Of a DNA stretch of 64,000 nucleotides, positions 51,523 through 60,004 are shown piece after piece. A program made the position numbers and the translations under genes. Below the pieces are notes generated by a model. The model was not told the DNA's origin. It did not search any database and saw only the letters and a program-made list of their open reading frames with translations. Source of the DNA: JBLIDK01 sp047632595 (GTDB lineage Bacteria; Bacteroidota; Bacteroidia; Sphingobacteriales; Sphingobacteriaceae); contig JBLIDK010000003.1 in NCBI GenBank assembly GCA_047632595.1, forward strand, positions 17,439 through 81,438. The letters are read 5' to 3'. How positions within the stretch are numbered: position 1 is the first letter of the stretch; each line of letters starts with the position of its first letter.

Positions 51523-53559
51523 ATGAAAAAAATCAGCATCCTATTTGTAGTTTTCTTTTCAATATTTGCGATTCAAGCACAAAATAAATTAACTCCAGAG
51601 CTTTTGTGGAAACTAAAGCGTGTTTCAGAGCATGCAATTAGTCCAGATGGACAGTTTGTCGTTTATTCTGTCAAGGAATACGACCTATCAGAAAATAAAG
51701 GGGTTTCACAGCTTTATTTGTCGGATACTAGAGGAAAAAAAACAATTCAATTAACAAAATCACCTGGTTCAAAGTACAATATACGTTGGAGACCAGATGG
51801 GCTTAAAGTAGGATATATAAGCACAGAAACTGGTTCTGCAGAAATTTGGGAAGTAGAAGATGACGGAAGTGAAGCAGTTCAAATTTCCACCTTTAATTCT
51901 GGTCTTGAGGGCTTTGAGTATTCGCCTGATTTAAAAAGAATATTGTTTGTAGCGCCTGTGAGATTCGAGTACCCTCTAAATACTACTTACCCAGACCTTC
52001 CAAAAGCGAATGCGAAAGTTTATGACAACTTAATGTACCGACATTGGGATACGTGGGCCGATGGAACAAGAAGCCATATATTTTACATGAACTATGCCAA
52101 TGAGGGTTTAAGAGACGAACCTGTTGACATAATGAGTGACCAACCCTATGACGCACCTCTAAAACCTTTTGGTGGAATGGAGCAAATTGCATGGAGTCCA
52201 GATGGGAGTAAAATTGCCTACACCTGCAAAAAACTAGTGGGAAAAGAGTATGCAGAAAGCACTAATTCAGACATTTATGTATATGATTTTGAAACTAGTA
52301 AAACACGAAATTTAAGTGAGGTTTTAAACGGTTATGACATGGAACCCAGTTTTAATAGTGATGGAACTAAAATTATGTGGCTAAGTATGGAAACTCCTGG
52401 TTTTGAAGCAGACCGTGTTCGTTTATATGTTTATGATTTTGTTGCAAATGATCGTTTAGACATGACAATGAATTTAGATCAAAGCATTTCTTCACCAATT
52501 TGGGCTGAGGATTCAAAATCGGTGTATTGCATAAGCGGTAAAAACGCAACTTACCAGGTTTATAACTTGAACTTAGAAACACAAGCATTAACTCAGCTAA
52601 CAGATGGAGACCACAATTATGGTTCTATCGCCTTAGCTAAAAATAAGAAAAGAGACATTCTGGTAGCATCAAGGCAAAGTATGAGTGCGCCAACAGAACT
52701 TTATACCATTGATTTAAAGAAAGGGGATGTCGAGCCATTAACAAGAGAGAATGAAAAATTATGGTCGAAAGTTGAGAAAGGACGTGTTGAGAAGCGAATG
52801 ATAAAAACAACAGACGACAAAGAGATGTTGACATGGGTTATTTATCCACCTAATTTTGATTCAACAAAAACATACCCAACTTTATTGTATTGTCAAGGCG
52901 GACCACAGAGTGCAGTAAGTCAGTTTTTCTCATATAGATGGAACTTTCAGTTAATGGCAGCACAAGGTTATATTGTTGTTGCGCCAAATAGACGAGGGTT
53001 ACCAACATTTGGGCAAGAATGGAATGATCAAATTAGTGGCGATTGGGGTGGTCAAGCAATGAATGATTATTTAAGCGCTATAGATGAAGTTTCGAAAGAA
53101 ACCTATGTAGATGAGAATAGGTTAGGCTCCGTTGGAGCAAGTTATGGAGGTTATTCAGTTTATTGGTTAGCAGGAAATCATGAAGGAAGGTTTAAGTCAT
53201 TTATCTCACATTGTGGTTTATTTAACTTTGAAAGTTGGTATGCAACAACCGAAGAATTGTTTTTTGCAAATCATGATATAGGTGGAAATTGGTGGAGTGA
53301 TAAAATTTCTGATAGTTACACGAAACATTCTCCGCACTTATACGTAAAGAATTGGAATACTCCAATCATGGTAATTCATGGAGAGAAAGATTTTAGAGTT
53401 CCAGTGAGTGAAGGAATACAAGCCTTTAATACCGCTCAAATGCTAGGGGTTAAAAGCAGATTTTTGTATTTTCCTACAGAGGGTCACTGGGTATTAAATC
53501 CACAAAATGGTGTTTTATGGCACCGAGAATTTTATAGATGGTTGAAAGAGACTTTATAA
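51523..53559 (+). CDS. Exported S9 family prolyl oligopeptidase (DPP/acylaminoacyl peptidase type)
   Basis: This 678-residue protein has a signal peptide (1-19, ending IQAQ), an N-terminal seven-bladed beta-propeller (about 25-400, with repeated SPDG/RPDG and TNSDIYVYD strands), and a C-terminal alpha/beta hydrolase. The catalytic triad is S540 (GASYGGY), D623 (HGEKDFRVP) and H655 (EGHWV). It is expected to cleave short peptides in the periplasm. There is no T9SS sorting domain, unlike the next three genes. The promoter of those genes lies within its last codons. Confidence 0.93.
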   Translation: MKKISILFVVFFSIFAIQAQNKLTPELLWKLKRVSEHAISPDGQFVVYSVKEYDLSENKGVSQLYLSDTRGKKTIQLTKSPGSKYNIRWRPDGLKVGYISTETGSAEIWEVEDDGSEAVQISTFNSGLEGFEYSPDLKRILFVAPVRFEYPLNTTYPDLPKANAKVYDNLMYRHWDTWADGTRSHIFYMNYANEGLRDEPVDIMSDQPYDAPLKPFGGMEQIAWSPDGSKIAYTCKKLVGKEYAESTNSDIYVYDFETSKTRNLSEVLNGYDMEPSFNSDGTKIMWLSMETPGFEADRVRLYVYDFVANDRLDMTMNLDQSISSPIWAEDSKSVYCISGKNATYQVYNLNLETQALTQLTDGDHNYGSIALAKNKKRDILVASRQSMSAPTELYTIDLKKGDVEPLTRENEKLWSKVEKGRVEKRMIKTTDDKEMLTWVIYPPNFDSTKTYPTLLYCQGGPQSAVSQFFSYRWNFQLMAAQGYIVVAPNRRGLPTFGQEWNDQISGDWGGQAMNDYLSAIDEVSKETYVDENRLGSVGASYGGYSVYWLAGNHEGRFKSFISHCGLFNFESWYATTEELFFANHDIGGNWWSDKISDSYTKHSPHLYVKNWNTPIMVIHGEKDFRVPVSEGIQAFNTAQMLGVKSRFLYFPTEGHWVLNPQNGVLWHREFYRWLKETL

Positions 53560-53574
53560 AAATGTTTACATTTG
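53542..53574 (+). promoter_or_regulatory. Promoter of the 53639-58070 T9SS gene group
   Basis: TTG at 53542-53544 (inside the end of the peptidase gene), 22 bases, then TACATTTG at 53567-53574 (perfect TAnnTTTG). A leader of about 60 bases runs to the ATG at 53639. Confidence 0.6.
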
Positions 53575-53638
53575 ATGCAACCATTTATTTATTAATGAAT
53601 CTTTAAAACAGAATGACTAATATTATACTTTATTTTTT

Positions 53639-54841
53639 ATGAAAAGAACACTACTAATTCCAATTTTATTAATACTTACAAATCACATTTTTGCACAAAG
53701 TGTTGATCCAATTCCTTATCAAATAGCTAATGGAAAGCTTGAAATATTAACTTTCTCTGACAGCTATCCATCCTATTTTAAAGGTTGGCGCGCAGAAAGA
53801 TTTTTTTCAGACGAATCTCCAGATGGACCAACAGAGGATCAGGCAATTACGGTTATGTTACCAAGTGCTGTAGAATCTGCTGCAGGATATATTAACAGTA
53901 GAGGTGATGATGGTATAACAATTAGGCATTATTGCCCAACTGCCACTCAAGGAACCGAAACTGTTGAGAGAGAATCTGCCTTAGGTGTAGGTATTGCTTT
54001 GAACACAATAGGAGCAAAGCAGATACAAATTTCTTGGAAAGCTGCAACGGCAGTTTTAAATGGTCAAACTGAAACTCGATTACAATTACAGTATCGTATT
54101 GGAAATTCTGCTGAAGACAGCGCATGGAATAATGTTGCAGGACATCAGTATTTGGCAAAGACAGGAGTTGATGGAAACACTTATACCGATTTTGGACCTT
54201 TCGAGTTTCCAGTTAAGTTAGAAGAACAACCGGTTGTTCAGTTAAGATGGATTTGCTATACAGTTGCAGGCGTATTTTGTAATACGGATGCTATTACTTT
54301 GGATGAAATAATTGTTGAATCTCTTGACGCTACCCCACAGGCTCCTACAGCTGCTTTTTCAGTGGATAAATCTAATCCTAAAACCGAAGAACCAATTACA
54401 TTTTCAAGTGAATCAATCGGAAACCCAACTGAATATCTATGGGACTTTGGAGATGGTGAAACTTCTACAGTAAAGAACCCTATTAAAGTTTATAACATAG
54501 GTGGTACATTTACGGTTACATTTACCGTGACCAACGAAGTTGGAAAAGATACGTTGACCAAAATAGACTTTATTATGGTAGAAGGGGATGGTCCTGGTAC
54601 CTCAGTAGAGGATGTAAAGGCAGAAAAGTTTAAAATGTTCCCCAATCCAAGTTCTTCTCTGATTTCGTTTGAATTTGAAAACTTTGGTCAAAATACTATA
54701 GTTATAAGCAATCTTTTAGGAGAAGTTGCAAAGGAACTTATAACCAGAGACCAAATGGTAACGATGTCAGTTAATGATCTTCCAAAAGGACTTTACCTTG
54801 TAAAGGTCTCAGGAAACACAAAAACATTAGTTGTAAACTAA
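53639..54841 (+). CDS. T9SS type A secreted protein with PKD domain
   Basis: This 400-residue protein has a signal peptide (1-20, ending IFAQ). A beta-rich N-terminal domain of unknown type follows (about 25-225, with LQLQYRIGNSAEDSAWNNV and QPVVQLRWICYTV), then a PKD domain (about 235-307: YLWDFGDGETS) and a T9SS type A sorting domain (about 325-400: KMFPNPSSSLISF). The N-terminal domain recurs in the 56853 protein (IQLQYRIGIVGNWTNM, LPVVQFRWLF). It often occurs in Bacteroidota exported proteins and may bind a carbohydrate or protein partner; no activity can be named. Confidence 0.88.
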   Translation: MKRTLLIPILLILTNHIFAQSVDPIPYQIANGKLEILTFSDSYPSYFKGWRAERFFSDESPDGPTEDQAITVMLPSAVESAAGYINSRGDDGITIRHYCPTATQGTETVERESALGVGIALNTIGAKQIQISWKAATAVLNGQTETRLQLQYRIGNSAEDSAWNNVAGHQYLAKTGVDGNTYTDFGPFEFPVKLEEQPVVQLRWICYTVAGVFCNTDAITLDEIIVESLDATPQAPTAAFSVDKSNPKTEEPITFSSESIGNPTEYLWDFGDGETSTVKNPIKVYNIGGTFTVTFTVTNEVGKDTLTKIDFIMVEGDGPGTSVEDVKAEKFKMFPNPSSSLISFEFENFGQNTIVISNLLGEVAKELITRDQMVTMSVNDLPKGLYLVKVSGNTKTLVVN

Positions 54842-54881
54842 AACTCCACATCATTTATACCAAAATATTAATTATTAACTA

Positions 54882-56771
54882 ATGAAAAATATATTTAACC
54901 TATTAATAACTGTTGTTTTCGTGACAACTTCACTTAGCAGTAACGCTCAATATTGTGCTTCTGTTGGAACATGCGATGGATCTGATTTTATTGCCGCTGT
55001 TATTATGCCAGGAGGTATAGCAAAAAGTACTGTTTGTGACGGCTACAGAGATTTTACTGCTACAGATACCGCTGTAATTAATCAAGGTTCAACTATTTCG
55101 CTTTCATTAGAACGAGGAAATACTGGTGTTGCTGGTGGTACTGGAGCAGTTTATATTGATTGGAATCAAAATGGAAATTTTGAAGATGGTGAGCAAGTTG
55201 ATGATACCAAAGCTGGTAGAGACAATTATACCTTTTCTGTCGCCGTTCCAGCTGATGCGATGTTAGGTAGTACTAGAATGAGAGTAATGTTAAGTAATGC
55301 GGCACCTGCATCAACTGATGGATCAATTCCTAATCCATTGCCAATCACGAGTCCTTGTCAAGCTGAAGTGACTTATGAAGTGGAAGATTATACAGTAACA
55401 ATTGCACCAGCATGTTTATTCGACTTCAATGCTACTGCACCAGCTACAGTGAGTGGATCAACTACTGGGGAAGGAAATGACATTAGCTTTTTAGAATCTG
55501 AGGATCACGTTTACTTAGTTAAAATTCCAGCAACATGTACTTGGGTTTTTGATGGCTCTACTTCTGTAATAGACGCTAAATTATTTTTAAGTTCTGCTTG
55601 CGATGCTAAGATTATAGGAGAAAGTAATGAAACAGGAAGAGTAATAGCTGAACTATCTGCCGGATTTTACTTTTTAACGGTTGAAGGTGTTGATAATGCA
55701 GCAGGTGATTATGAAGTGACTATCGGACAGAATGCTGAGTTTGGATTTTGTTATTGTAAAGCTGCTGGAGCAGGAAGTTGTGCTGATGCAAATACCAATT
55801 TTATAAATGAGGTAACAATTGCAGGTGGAATAACTAATCCTTCTGATTGCGGTGAAGGTGGAGGTCCTGATGGATACCAAGATCATACTAAAAAGCATAC
55901 AGCAGTCATGGAAAGAAGTGTAGGTTATGCACTAGCAATGAAAAAGAATAATACAACTGCTAACTATTTAGCTTCTGCATTTATCGATTGGAATCAAAAC
56001 GGGTCATTTGGCGATATTGGTGAAGAGGTAACTTTAACTCCAAATTCTAATACAGATGGTTTTGATGGGACAGTCACCCCACCGGCTGCTGCTTTGTTTG
56101 GTAAAACAACACTTAGAATTAGAATGACACAATCTGCAGCTCCTTTGGCATGTGGTGGTCAATCAAGAGGTGAAGTGGAAGACTATGCAATTATTGTTTT
56201 GAATACGGATGTGAATAACGGACCTGTTCTAAATGATGATGAAACCTCAACATTTGAAAACTTTTCAAAGAATGTAAAGGTTTTAGCAAATGACTTTGAT
56301 CCTGACGGTTCATTAGATGTTGCGAGCCTTGCAGTAGTTGCTCAACCTAAAAATGGATCGGTAGCTGTAAGCGGAGATGCTATTGAGTATACTCCTGACA
56401 CTTTGTATTTTGGTTTCGATACCTTTAGTTATGCTGTTTGTGACGACACTACTTCAGACGTAAGATTGTGCGATACAGCTTTTGTTTTTATGGAAGTGTT
56501 GAATGATAGATCAACAGCAGTTGTTACTAGTGATTTTGAAAAGTTAAAGGTATTTCCAAATCCAGCGAATGACTTTATTACTTTAAGACTGAATTCATTT
56601 AGTGAAGGAACTACGGTTGAGATCCATTCAATTTTAGGTCACATAGCAATGCGTTCGAACTTATCTGCAATAGAAACAAGTTTAGATGTTAGCGAACTAA
56701 AATCAGGAACATATATTTTAAAGGTTAAAGGCTTAAATATAAGCCAAACAAGAATAGTAACGATTAATTAA
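54882..56771 (+). CDS. T9SS type A secreted protein with two GEVED domains
   Basis: This 629-residue protein has a signal peptide (1-22, ending SNAQ). The first GEVED domain is at about 85-175 (YIDWNQNGNFEDGEQ ... YEVEDYTV), a PPC-like beta domain at about 180-285, and a second GEVED at about 365-440 (FIDWNQNGSFGDIGEE ... GEVEDYAI). A VCBS/cadherin-like Ig module follows at about 448-545 (KVLANDFDPDGSLD) and a T9SS type A domain at about 560-629 (VFPNPANDFITL). GEVED domains are common in adhesins and secreted enzymes. It lies between two paralogous PKD proteins in one unit. Confidence 0.88.
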   Translation: MKNIFNLLITVVFVTTSLSSNAQYCASVGTCDGSDFIAAVIMPGGIAKSTVCDGYRDFTATDTAVINQGSTISLSLERGNTGVAGGTGAVYIDWNQNGNFEDGEQVDDTKAGRDNYTFSVAVPADAMLGSTRMRVMLSNAAPASTDGSIPNPLPITSPCQAEVTYEVEDYTVTIAPACLFDFNATAPATVSGSTTGEGNDISFLESEDHVYLVKIPATCTWVFDGSTSVIDAKLFLSSACDAKIIGESNETGRVIAELSAGFYFLTVEGVDNAAGDYEVTIGQNAEFGFCYCKAAGAGSCADANTNFINEVTIAGGITNPSDCGEGGGPDGYQDHTKKHTAVMERSVGYALAMKKNNTTANYLASAFIDWNQNGSFGDIGEEVTLTPNSNTDGFDGTVTPPAAALFGKTTLRIRMTQSAAPLACGGQSRGEVEDYAIIVLNTDVNNGPVLNDDETSTFENFSKNVKVLANDFDPDGSLDVASLAVVAQPKNGSVAVSGDAIEYTPDTLYFGFDTFSYAVCDDTTSDVRLCDTAFVFMEVLNDRSTAVVTSDFEKLKVFPNPANDFITLRLNSFSEGTTVEIHSILGHIAMRSNLSAIETSLDVSELKSGTYILKVKGLNISQTRIVTIN

Positions 56772-56793
56772 AAATCGTATATTTATAAAACTA

Positions 56794-56824
56794 AATCCAA
56801 AATCAACTTAGTTGATTTTGGATT
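56794..56824 (+). terminator. Perfect hairpin between the second and third T9SS genes
   Basis: AATCCAAAATCAAC (56794-56807) and its exact reverse complement (56811-56824) form a 14-bp stem with a three-base loop, 23 bases after the upstream stop. It lacks a proper T run, so it may be a weak terminator, an RNA-stabilising or processing hairpin, or a partial attenuator that lowers expression of the last gene. Confidence 0.5.
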
Positions 56825-56852
56825 CTTTGGATTAAACTTAAAACTCCCCCCA

Positions 56853-58070
56853 ATGAAAAGAATTAAACTCTCTTTAGGCATAATTGCCTTTATATTAAGC
56901 ATTAGTGCGCAGAAAAACCCAACGCCCTTCGGGTTAGTCGCAGGTGACTATATTTTTGATGGATTTTCAGTTTCAGACAATGTAAATTACCCTTTGGGAA
57001 TGAGTGGCTGGGCTGTGGATGATGTAGCACTTGTTGTGCAACCAGGAGTTCCACCACCGACAGATCTACAAGCAACATTAGATATGCCTTTAGAAGTTTA
57101 CGATGGCGAAAATGTTGGCACAGTAACAAATAATGAGTTATCGGGCATGGGAATTTTGTCAACTGGTGTTGGTGCATTAAGTGGCGGAGGCCCCTTCCCT
57201 ATAGCAATTGTTTTAGCATTAAATACAGAAGGAGTTACAGGAATAAATTTTCGATGGACCGGTAGAAATGTAAGAAATGCAAGAGGAGGAGTAGCAGGAA
57301 TACAACTACAATATAGAATAGGTATTGTTGGAAACTGGACGAACATGGATGGACATAGACACTCCACCACTCCAGATGCACCAAGTGATTCTGGAAACCC
57401 TCCAGCAGTTTTTAATAGCCCAGAGACAACTTTACCTGATAGTTTAGAAGGATTGCCAGTGGTTCAATTTAGATGGTTATTTATGTTAGAGGATGAATCA
57501 TTGCAAATTGGCGATAGAATTGCTGTGGATAGTTTAAGAATTACCACCGCAGAAAAAGAAGAGCAAGTTGCACCAATTGCTAATTTTGGTTTTGATGTAA
57601 AAGGAATTAGCGTCTCTTTTATTGACTCTTCTTTAAATGGTCCTTATTCTTCTTATTTATGGGATTTTGGTGATGGTGCTTCCAGCAATTTACCAAATCC
57701 TAACCATGTATTTTCTGAATATAAAAATTACGATGTGAGCCTTACGGTTACAAACAATGCCGGTTCGGATACGAAGACACAATCTGTCACAATTTCACAA
57801 TTTCCAGCATTTATTGAATCAAACATAGAATTGGAAATGAATCTTTATCCTAATCCAAGCAATGGAATTGTTTACTTTGATATTTTAGGAAAATATAAGT
57901 CAAATGAAGTTTCTGCAAAAGTATATGATTTAACTGGACGCACGGTCATAGAGAATAAGTTAAGTTCTTCAAATGGCCTTGACATTAGTTCTCTCCCGTC
58001 AGGAGTTTATAGTGTGAAATTGACATCTAATTTCCAACATCTTGGCAATACTTCCTTTATTAAGGAGTAG
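56853..58070 (+). CDS. T9SS type A secreted protein with PKD domain, paralogue of the 53639 protein
   Basis: This 405-residue protein has a signal peptide (1-19, ending LSISAQ) and an N-terminal beta domain like that of the 53639 protein (IQLQYRIGIVGNWTNM, LPVVQFRWLF). A PKD domain follows (about 241-312: YLWDFGDGASS) and then a T9SS type A domain (about 330-405: MNLYPNPSNGIVYF). The two relatives share domain order and length but are clearly diverged, so their duplication is old. It is the last gene of the group and ends at a strong terminator. Confidence 0.88.
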   Translation: MKRIKLSLGIIAFILSISAQKNPTPFGLVAGDYIFDGFSVSDNVNYPLGMSGWAVDDVALVVQPGVPPPTDLQATLDMPLEVYDGENVGTVTNNELSGMGILSTGVGALSGGGPFPIAIVLALNTEGVTGINFRWTGRNVRNARGGVAGIQLQYRIGIVGNWTNMDGHRHSTTPDAPSDSGNPPAVFNSPETTLPDSLEGLPVVQFRWLFMLEDESLQIGDRIAVDSLRITTAEKEEQVAPIANFGFDVKGISVSFIDSSLNGPYSSYLWDFGDGASSNLPNPNHVFSEYKNYDVSLTVTNNAGSDTKTQSVTISQFPAFIESNIELEMNLYPNPSNGIVYFDILGKYKSNEVSAKVYDLTGRTVIENKLSSSNGLDISSLPSGVYSVKLTSNFQHLGNTSFIKE

Positions 58071-58092
58071 TTAAATATAAAAATAACATTGT

Positions 58093-58133
58093 AAACCCTT
58101 CTTTCTGTTTTTGCAGATTGAAGGGTTTTTTTT
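58093..58133 (+). terminator. Intrinsic terminator separating the T9SS group from the mraZ cluster
   Basis: AAACCCTTC (58093-58101) pairs with GAAGGGTTT (58120-58128), with an 18-base loop and a run of eight T from 58126 to 58133. Confidence 0.85.
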
Positions 58134-58208
58134 GTGGTTATTTTTAAAATTCAAAAATACTTCGTTTTTAACCCTTTTAACCTGATTACAGGAGTGTTAC
58201 ACACTTTC

Positions 58209-58217
58209 TGTGGATAA
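58209..58217 (-). promoter_or_regulatory. Perfect DnaA-box sequence upstream of mraZ
   Basis: The minus strand reads TTATCCACA, the exact consensus DnaA box. Only one copy was seen and no AT-rich unwinding region with further boxes surrounds it, so it is not proposed as an origin. It could let DnaA influence the division cluster, or be chance. Confidence 0.35.
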
Positions 58218-58233
58218 CTTTTCTAAAGCATTT

Positions 58234-58257
58234 GTGGTAAGAAGTGGGAAAAAGTGG
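58234..58257 (+). promoter_or_regulatory. MraZ operator: three GTGG repeats at 10-bp spacing
   Basis: GTGG occurs at 58234-58237, 58244-58247 and 58254-58257, exactly one helical turn apart and 35 bases before the MraZ start. This is the arrangement known for MraZ binding sites upstream of mraZ in other bacteria (tandem TGGG/GTGG boxes with 10-bp period), so autoregulation of the whole cluster by MraZ is likely. Confidence 0.8.
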
Positions 58258-58291
58258 TGAGAATACCTAATTTTATGCGTTGAATATGGGT

Positions 58292-58765
58292 ATGTCACAA
58301 TTTTTAGGAGAATTTATTTGTAAGGTAGATGCCAAAGGCCGCTTGCTATTGCCAGCCGGACTTAAGAAGCAACTGTCTCCAGATAATAACGAGCGCTTTG
58401 TAGTGAATCGTGGCTTCGAACAATGCCTTACACTTTACCCATATAAATCTTGGGAAACCATTTCTGCCCAAGTAAACAAGTTGAACATGTACGTGAAGAA
58501 GAATCGAAATTTTGTTCGATACTTCTATCGAGGTGCCACTGAACTTACTTTGGATGGCAACGGTAGAATACTCCTTCCAAAAACCTTGTGTTCATATGCT
58601 GAAATTGACAAAGAGCTTGTTCTTTTTGCTTATTCAAATAGAATAGAAATTTGGAACAAAAAGAATTACGATAATTTATTGACTGATGAACCAGATGATT
58701 TTGCTGATTTAGCAGAAGACGTTATGGGAAACCTTCCTACCGATGATGACAAAGACCTACCATAG
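58292..58765 (+). CDS. mraZ: Transcriptional regulator MraZ
   Basis: This 157-residue protein has two AbrB-like/MraZ domains (CKVDAKGRLLLPAGLKKQL near the start and LTLDGNGRILLPKTLCSYA at about 87-105). It binds DNA as a ring and controls the division and cell-wall cluster. Candidate starts are TTG at 58280, ATG at 58286 and ATG at 58292; the last, giving MSQFLGEF, agrees best with the family. The Asp-rich end overlaps the start of rsmH by 23 bases, so the genes are translationally coupled. Confidence 0.93.
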   Translation: MSQFLGEFICKVDAKGRLLLPAGLKKQLSPDNNERFVVNRGFEQCLTLYPYKSWETISAQVNKLNMYVKKNRNFVRYFYRGATELTLDGNGRILLPKTLCSYAEIDKELVLFAYSNRIEIWNKKNYDNLLTDEPDDFADLAEDVMGNLPTDDDKDLP

Positions 58766-59651
58766 TCCAGTAATGCTGACCGAGTGCATAGAAGGTTTGG
58801 ACATCAAACCCAATGGCACTTACGTGGATGTTACTTTTGGTGGGGGTGGACATTCGCAAGAAATACTTAATGCTTTAAACGAAAAGGGAAAGCTATTTGG
58901 ATTTGACCAAGATGCTGAAGCCGTTGAAAATGCATTAGAAGACAATCGTTTCAAATTAGTTGAAGGAAATTTTAGACATCTAAAACGTTATTTAAAATTT
59001 TACAAGGGAACTCCAGTTGATGGTATTCTTGCTGACCTAGGAGTTAGTTCTCACCAATTCGATGAAGGCGTTCGTGGTTTTTCAACTCGTTTTGATGGTC
59101 GCTTAGACATGCGCATGAATCAAGATTCAGCTCTTAGCGCATTTGATGTAGTTAATACCTACGCCGAAAGAGAACTCATGCTAATACTTCGTCTTTATGG
59201 AGAAGTACCTCGCCCACATTTAGTGGCTAAGGCAATTGTAAACGCCCGTTTAGGTAAGGAAATCGAAACAACCGAAGAGTTGAAGTCTCACCTTTTGTCA
59301 TTAGCACCAAAATTTAAAGAGAATAAATTCTTTGCAATGGTTTTTCAAGCCATACGTATTGAAGTAAACGATGAATTAACAGCCTTAAAGGAAATGCTTC
59401 TTCAAGCCATTGAAATTTTGAAACCAGGTGGGCGACTTGTTGTAATGTCTTACCACTCATTAGAAGATCGTTTAGTTAAAAACCTTTTTAATAAAGGCAA
59501 GTTCGATGGTGAAATTGAAAAGGATTTCTTTGGCAATCATTTAAATGCTTTGAAAGTAATTACTCGTAAGCCGGTTAGTCCGACAGACGAGGAATGTGAG
59601 CGAAATAATCGCGCCCGAAGCGCTAAACTTAGAATAGCTGAAAAGATATGA
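58743..59651 (+). CDS. rsmH: 16S rRNA (cytosine(1402)-N(4))-methyltransferase RsmH
   Basis: This 302-residue enzyme methylates N4 of C1402 in the ribosomal P site. It has YHSPVMLTECIEGL at the start, the SAM loop VDVTFGGGGHSQEIL, LADLGVSSHQFDEGVRGFS, and C-terminal GGRLVVMSYHSLEDRLVK and NNRARSAKLRIAEK. The start could be ATG 58743 or 58746, both inside mraZ. Its stop overlaps the ftsL-like start as ATGA. Confidence 0.96.
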   Translation: MMTKTYHSPVMLTECIEGLDIKPNGTYVDVTFGGGGHSQEILNALNEKGKLFGFDQDAEAVENALEDNRFKLVEGNFRHLKRYLKFYKGTPVDGILADLGVSSHQFDEGVRGFSTRFDGRLDMRMNQDSALSAFDVVNTYAERELMLILRLYGEVPRPHLVAKAIVNARLGKEIETTEELKSHLLSLAPKFKENKFFAMVFQAIRIEVNDELTALKEMLLQAIEILKPGGRLVVMSYHSLEDRLVKNLFNKGKFDGEIEKDFFGNHLNALKVITRKPVSPTDEECERNNRARSAKLRIAEKI

Positions 59652-60004
59652 ACGAGTTTAGAAAGAAGCCAAAAAACAGCGGAGGAAAGAAAAGAAATTT
59701 TCTTCAGCTCCTTATTGAAACGGGAAATCTAAGCAAAGAGGGTGTTGCTTCATTAATGCCATTTATCATTCTCCTTTTCTTCTTAGCCTTAATCCAAATC
59801 AGTAATCGCTACAATAGTGAAAAAGAAAAAAGAGAAATAGAAACATTAACAAAAGAACTTAAAGAATATCGATGGGAGTATTTAACCCGAAGTGCTGACT
59901 TAATGCATAAAAGTAAACAAACTGAAGTAGCAGTAAGAGTAGAAGAATTAGGTTTAAAAGAATCTCGTGTACCACCAAAACTAGTTGAGTTACCAAAGGA
60001 ATGA
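59648..60004 (+). CDS. ftsL: FtsL-like division protein
   Basis: This 118-residue bitopic protein sits in the position of ftsL. It has a basic cytoplasmic start (RKKPKNSGGKKRNF), one membrane segment (about 37-52, MPFIILLFFLALIQI), and a periplasmic coiled coil rich in Glu and Lys (about 55-95). It ends in VEELGLKESRVPPKLVEL, which matches the Bacteroidota FtsL-like domain. It is expected to join FtsB and FtsQ in activating the septal synthase. Identification rests on context and topology more than sequence. It overlaps both neighbours by ATGA. Confidence 0.85.
   Translation: MNEFRKKPKNSGGKKRNFLQLLIETGNLSKEGVASLMPFIILLFFLALIQISNRYNSEKEKREIETLTKELKEYRWEYLTRSADLMHKSKQTEVAVRVEELGLKESRVPPKLVELPKE

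Noticed and set aside
58209..58260. Possible replication origin near the DnaA box
   Set aside because: Only one DnaA box is visible, there is no cluster, and neither dnaA nor dnaN is nearby.
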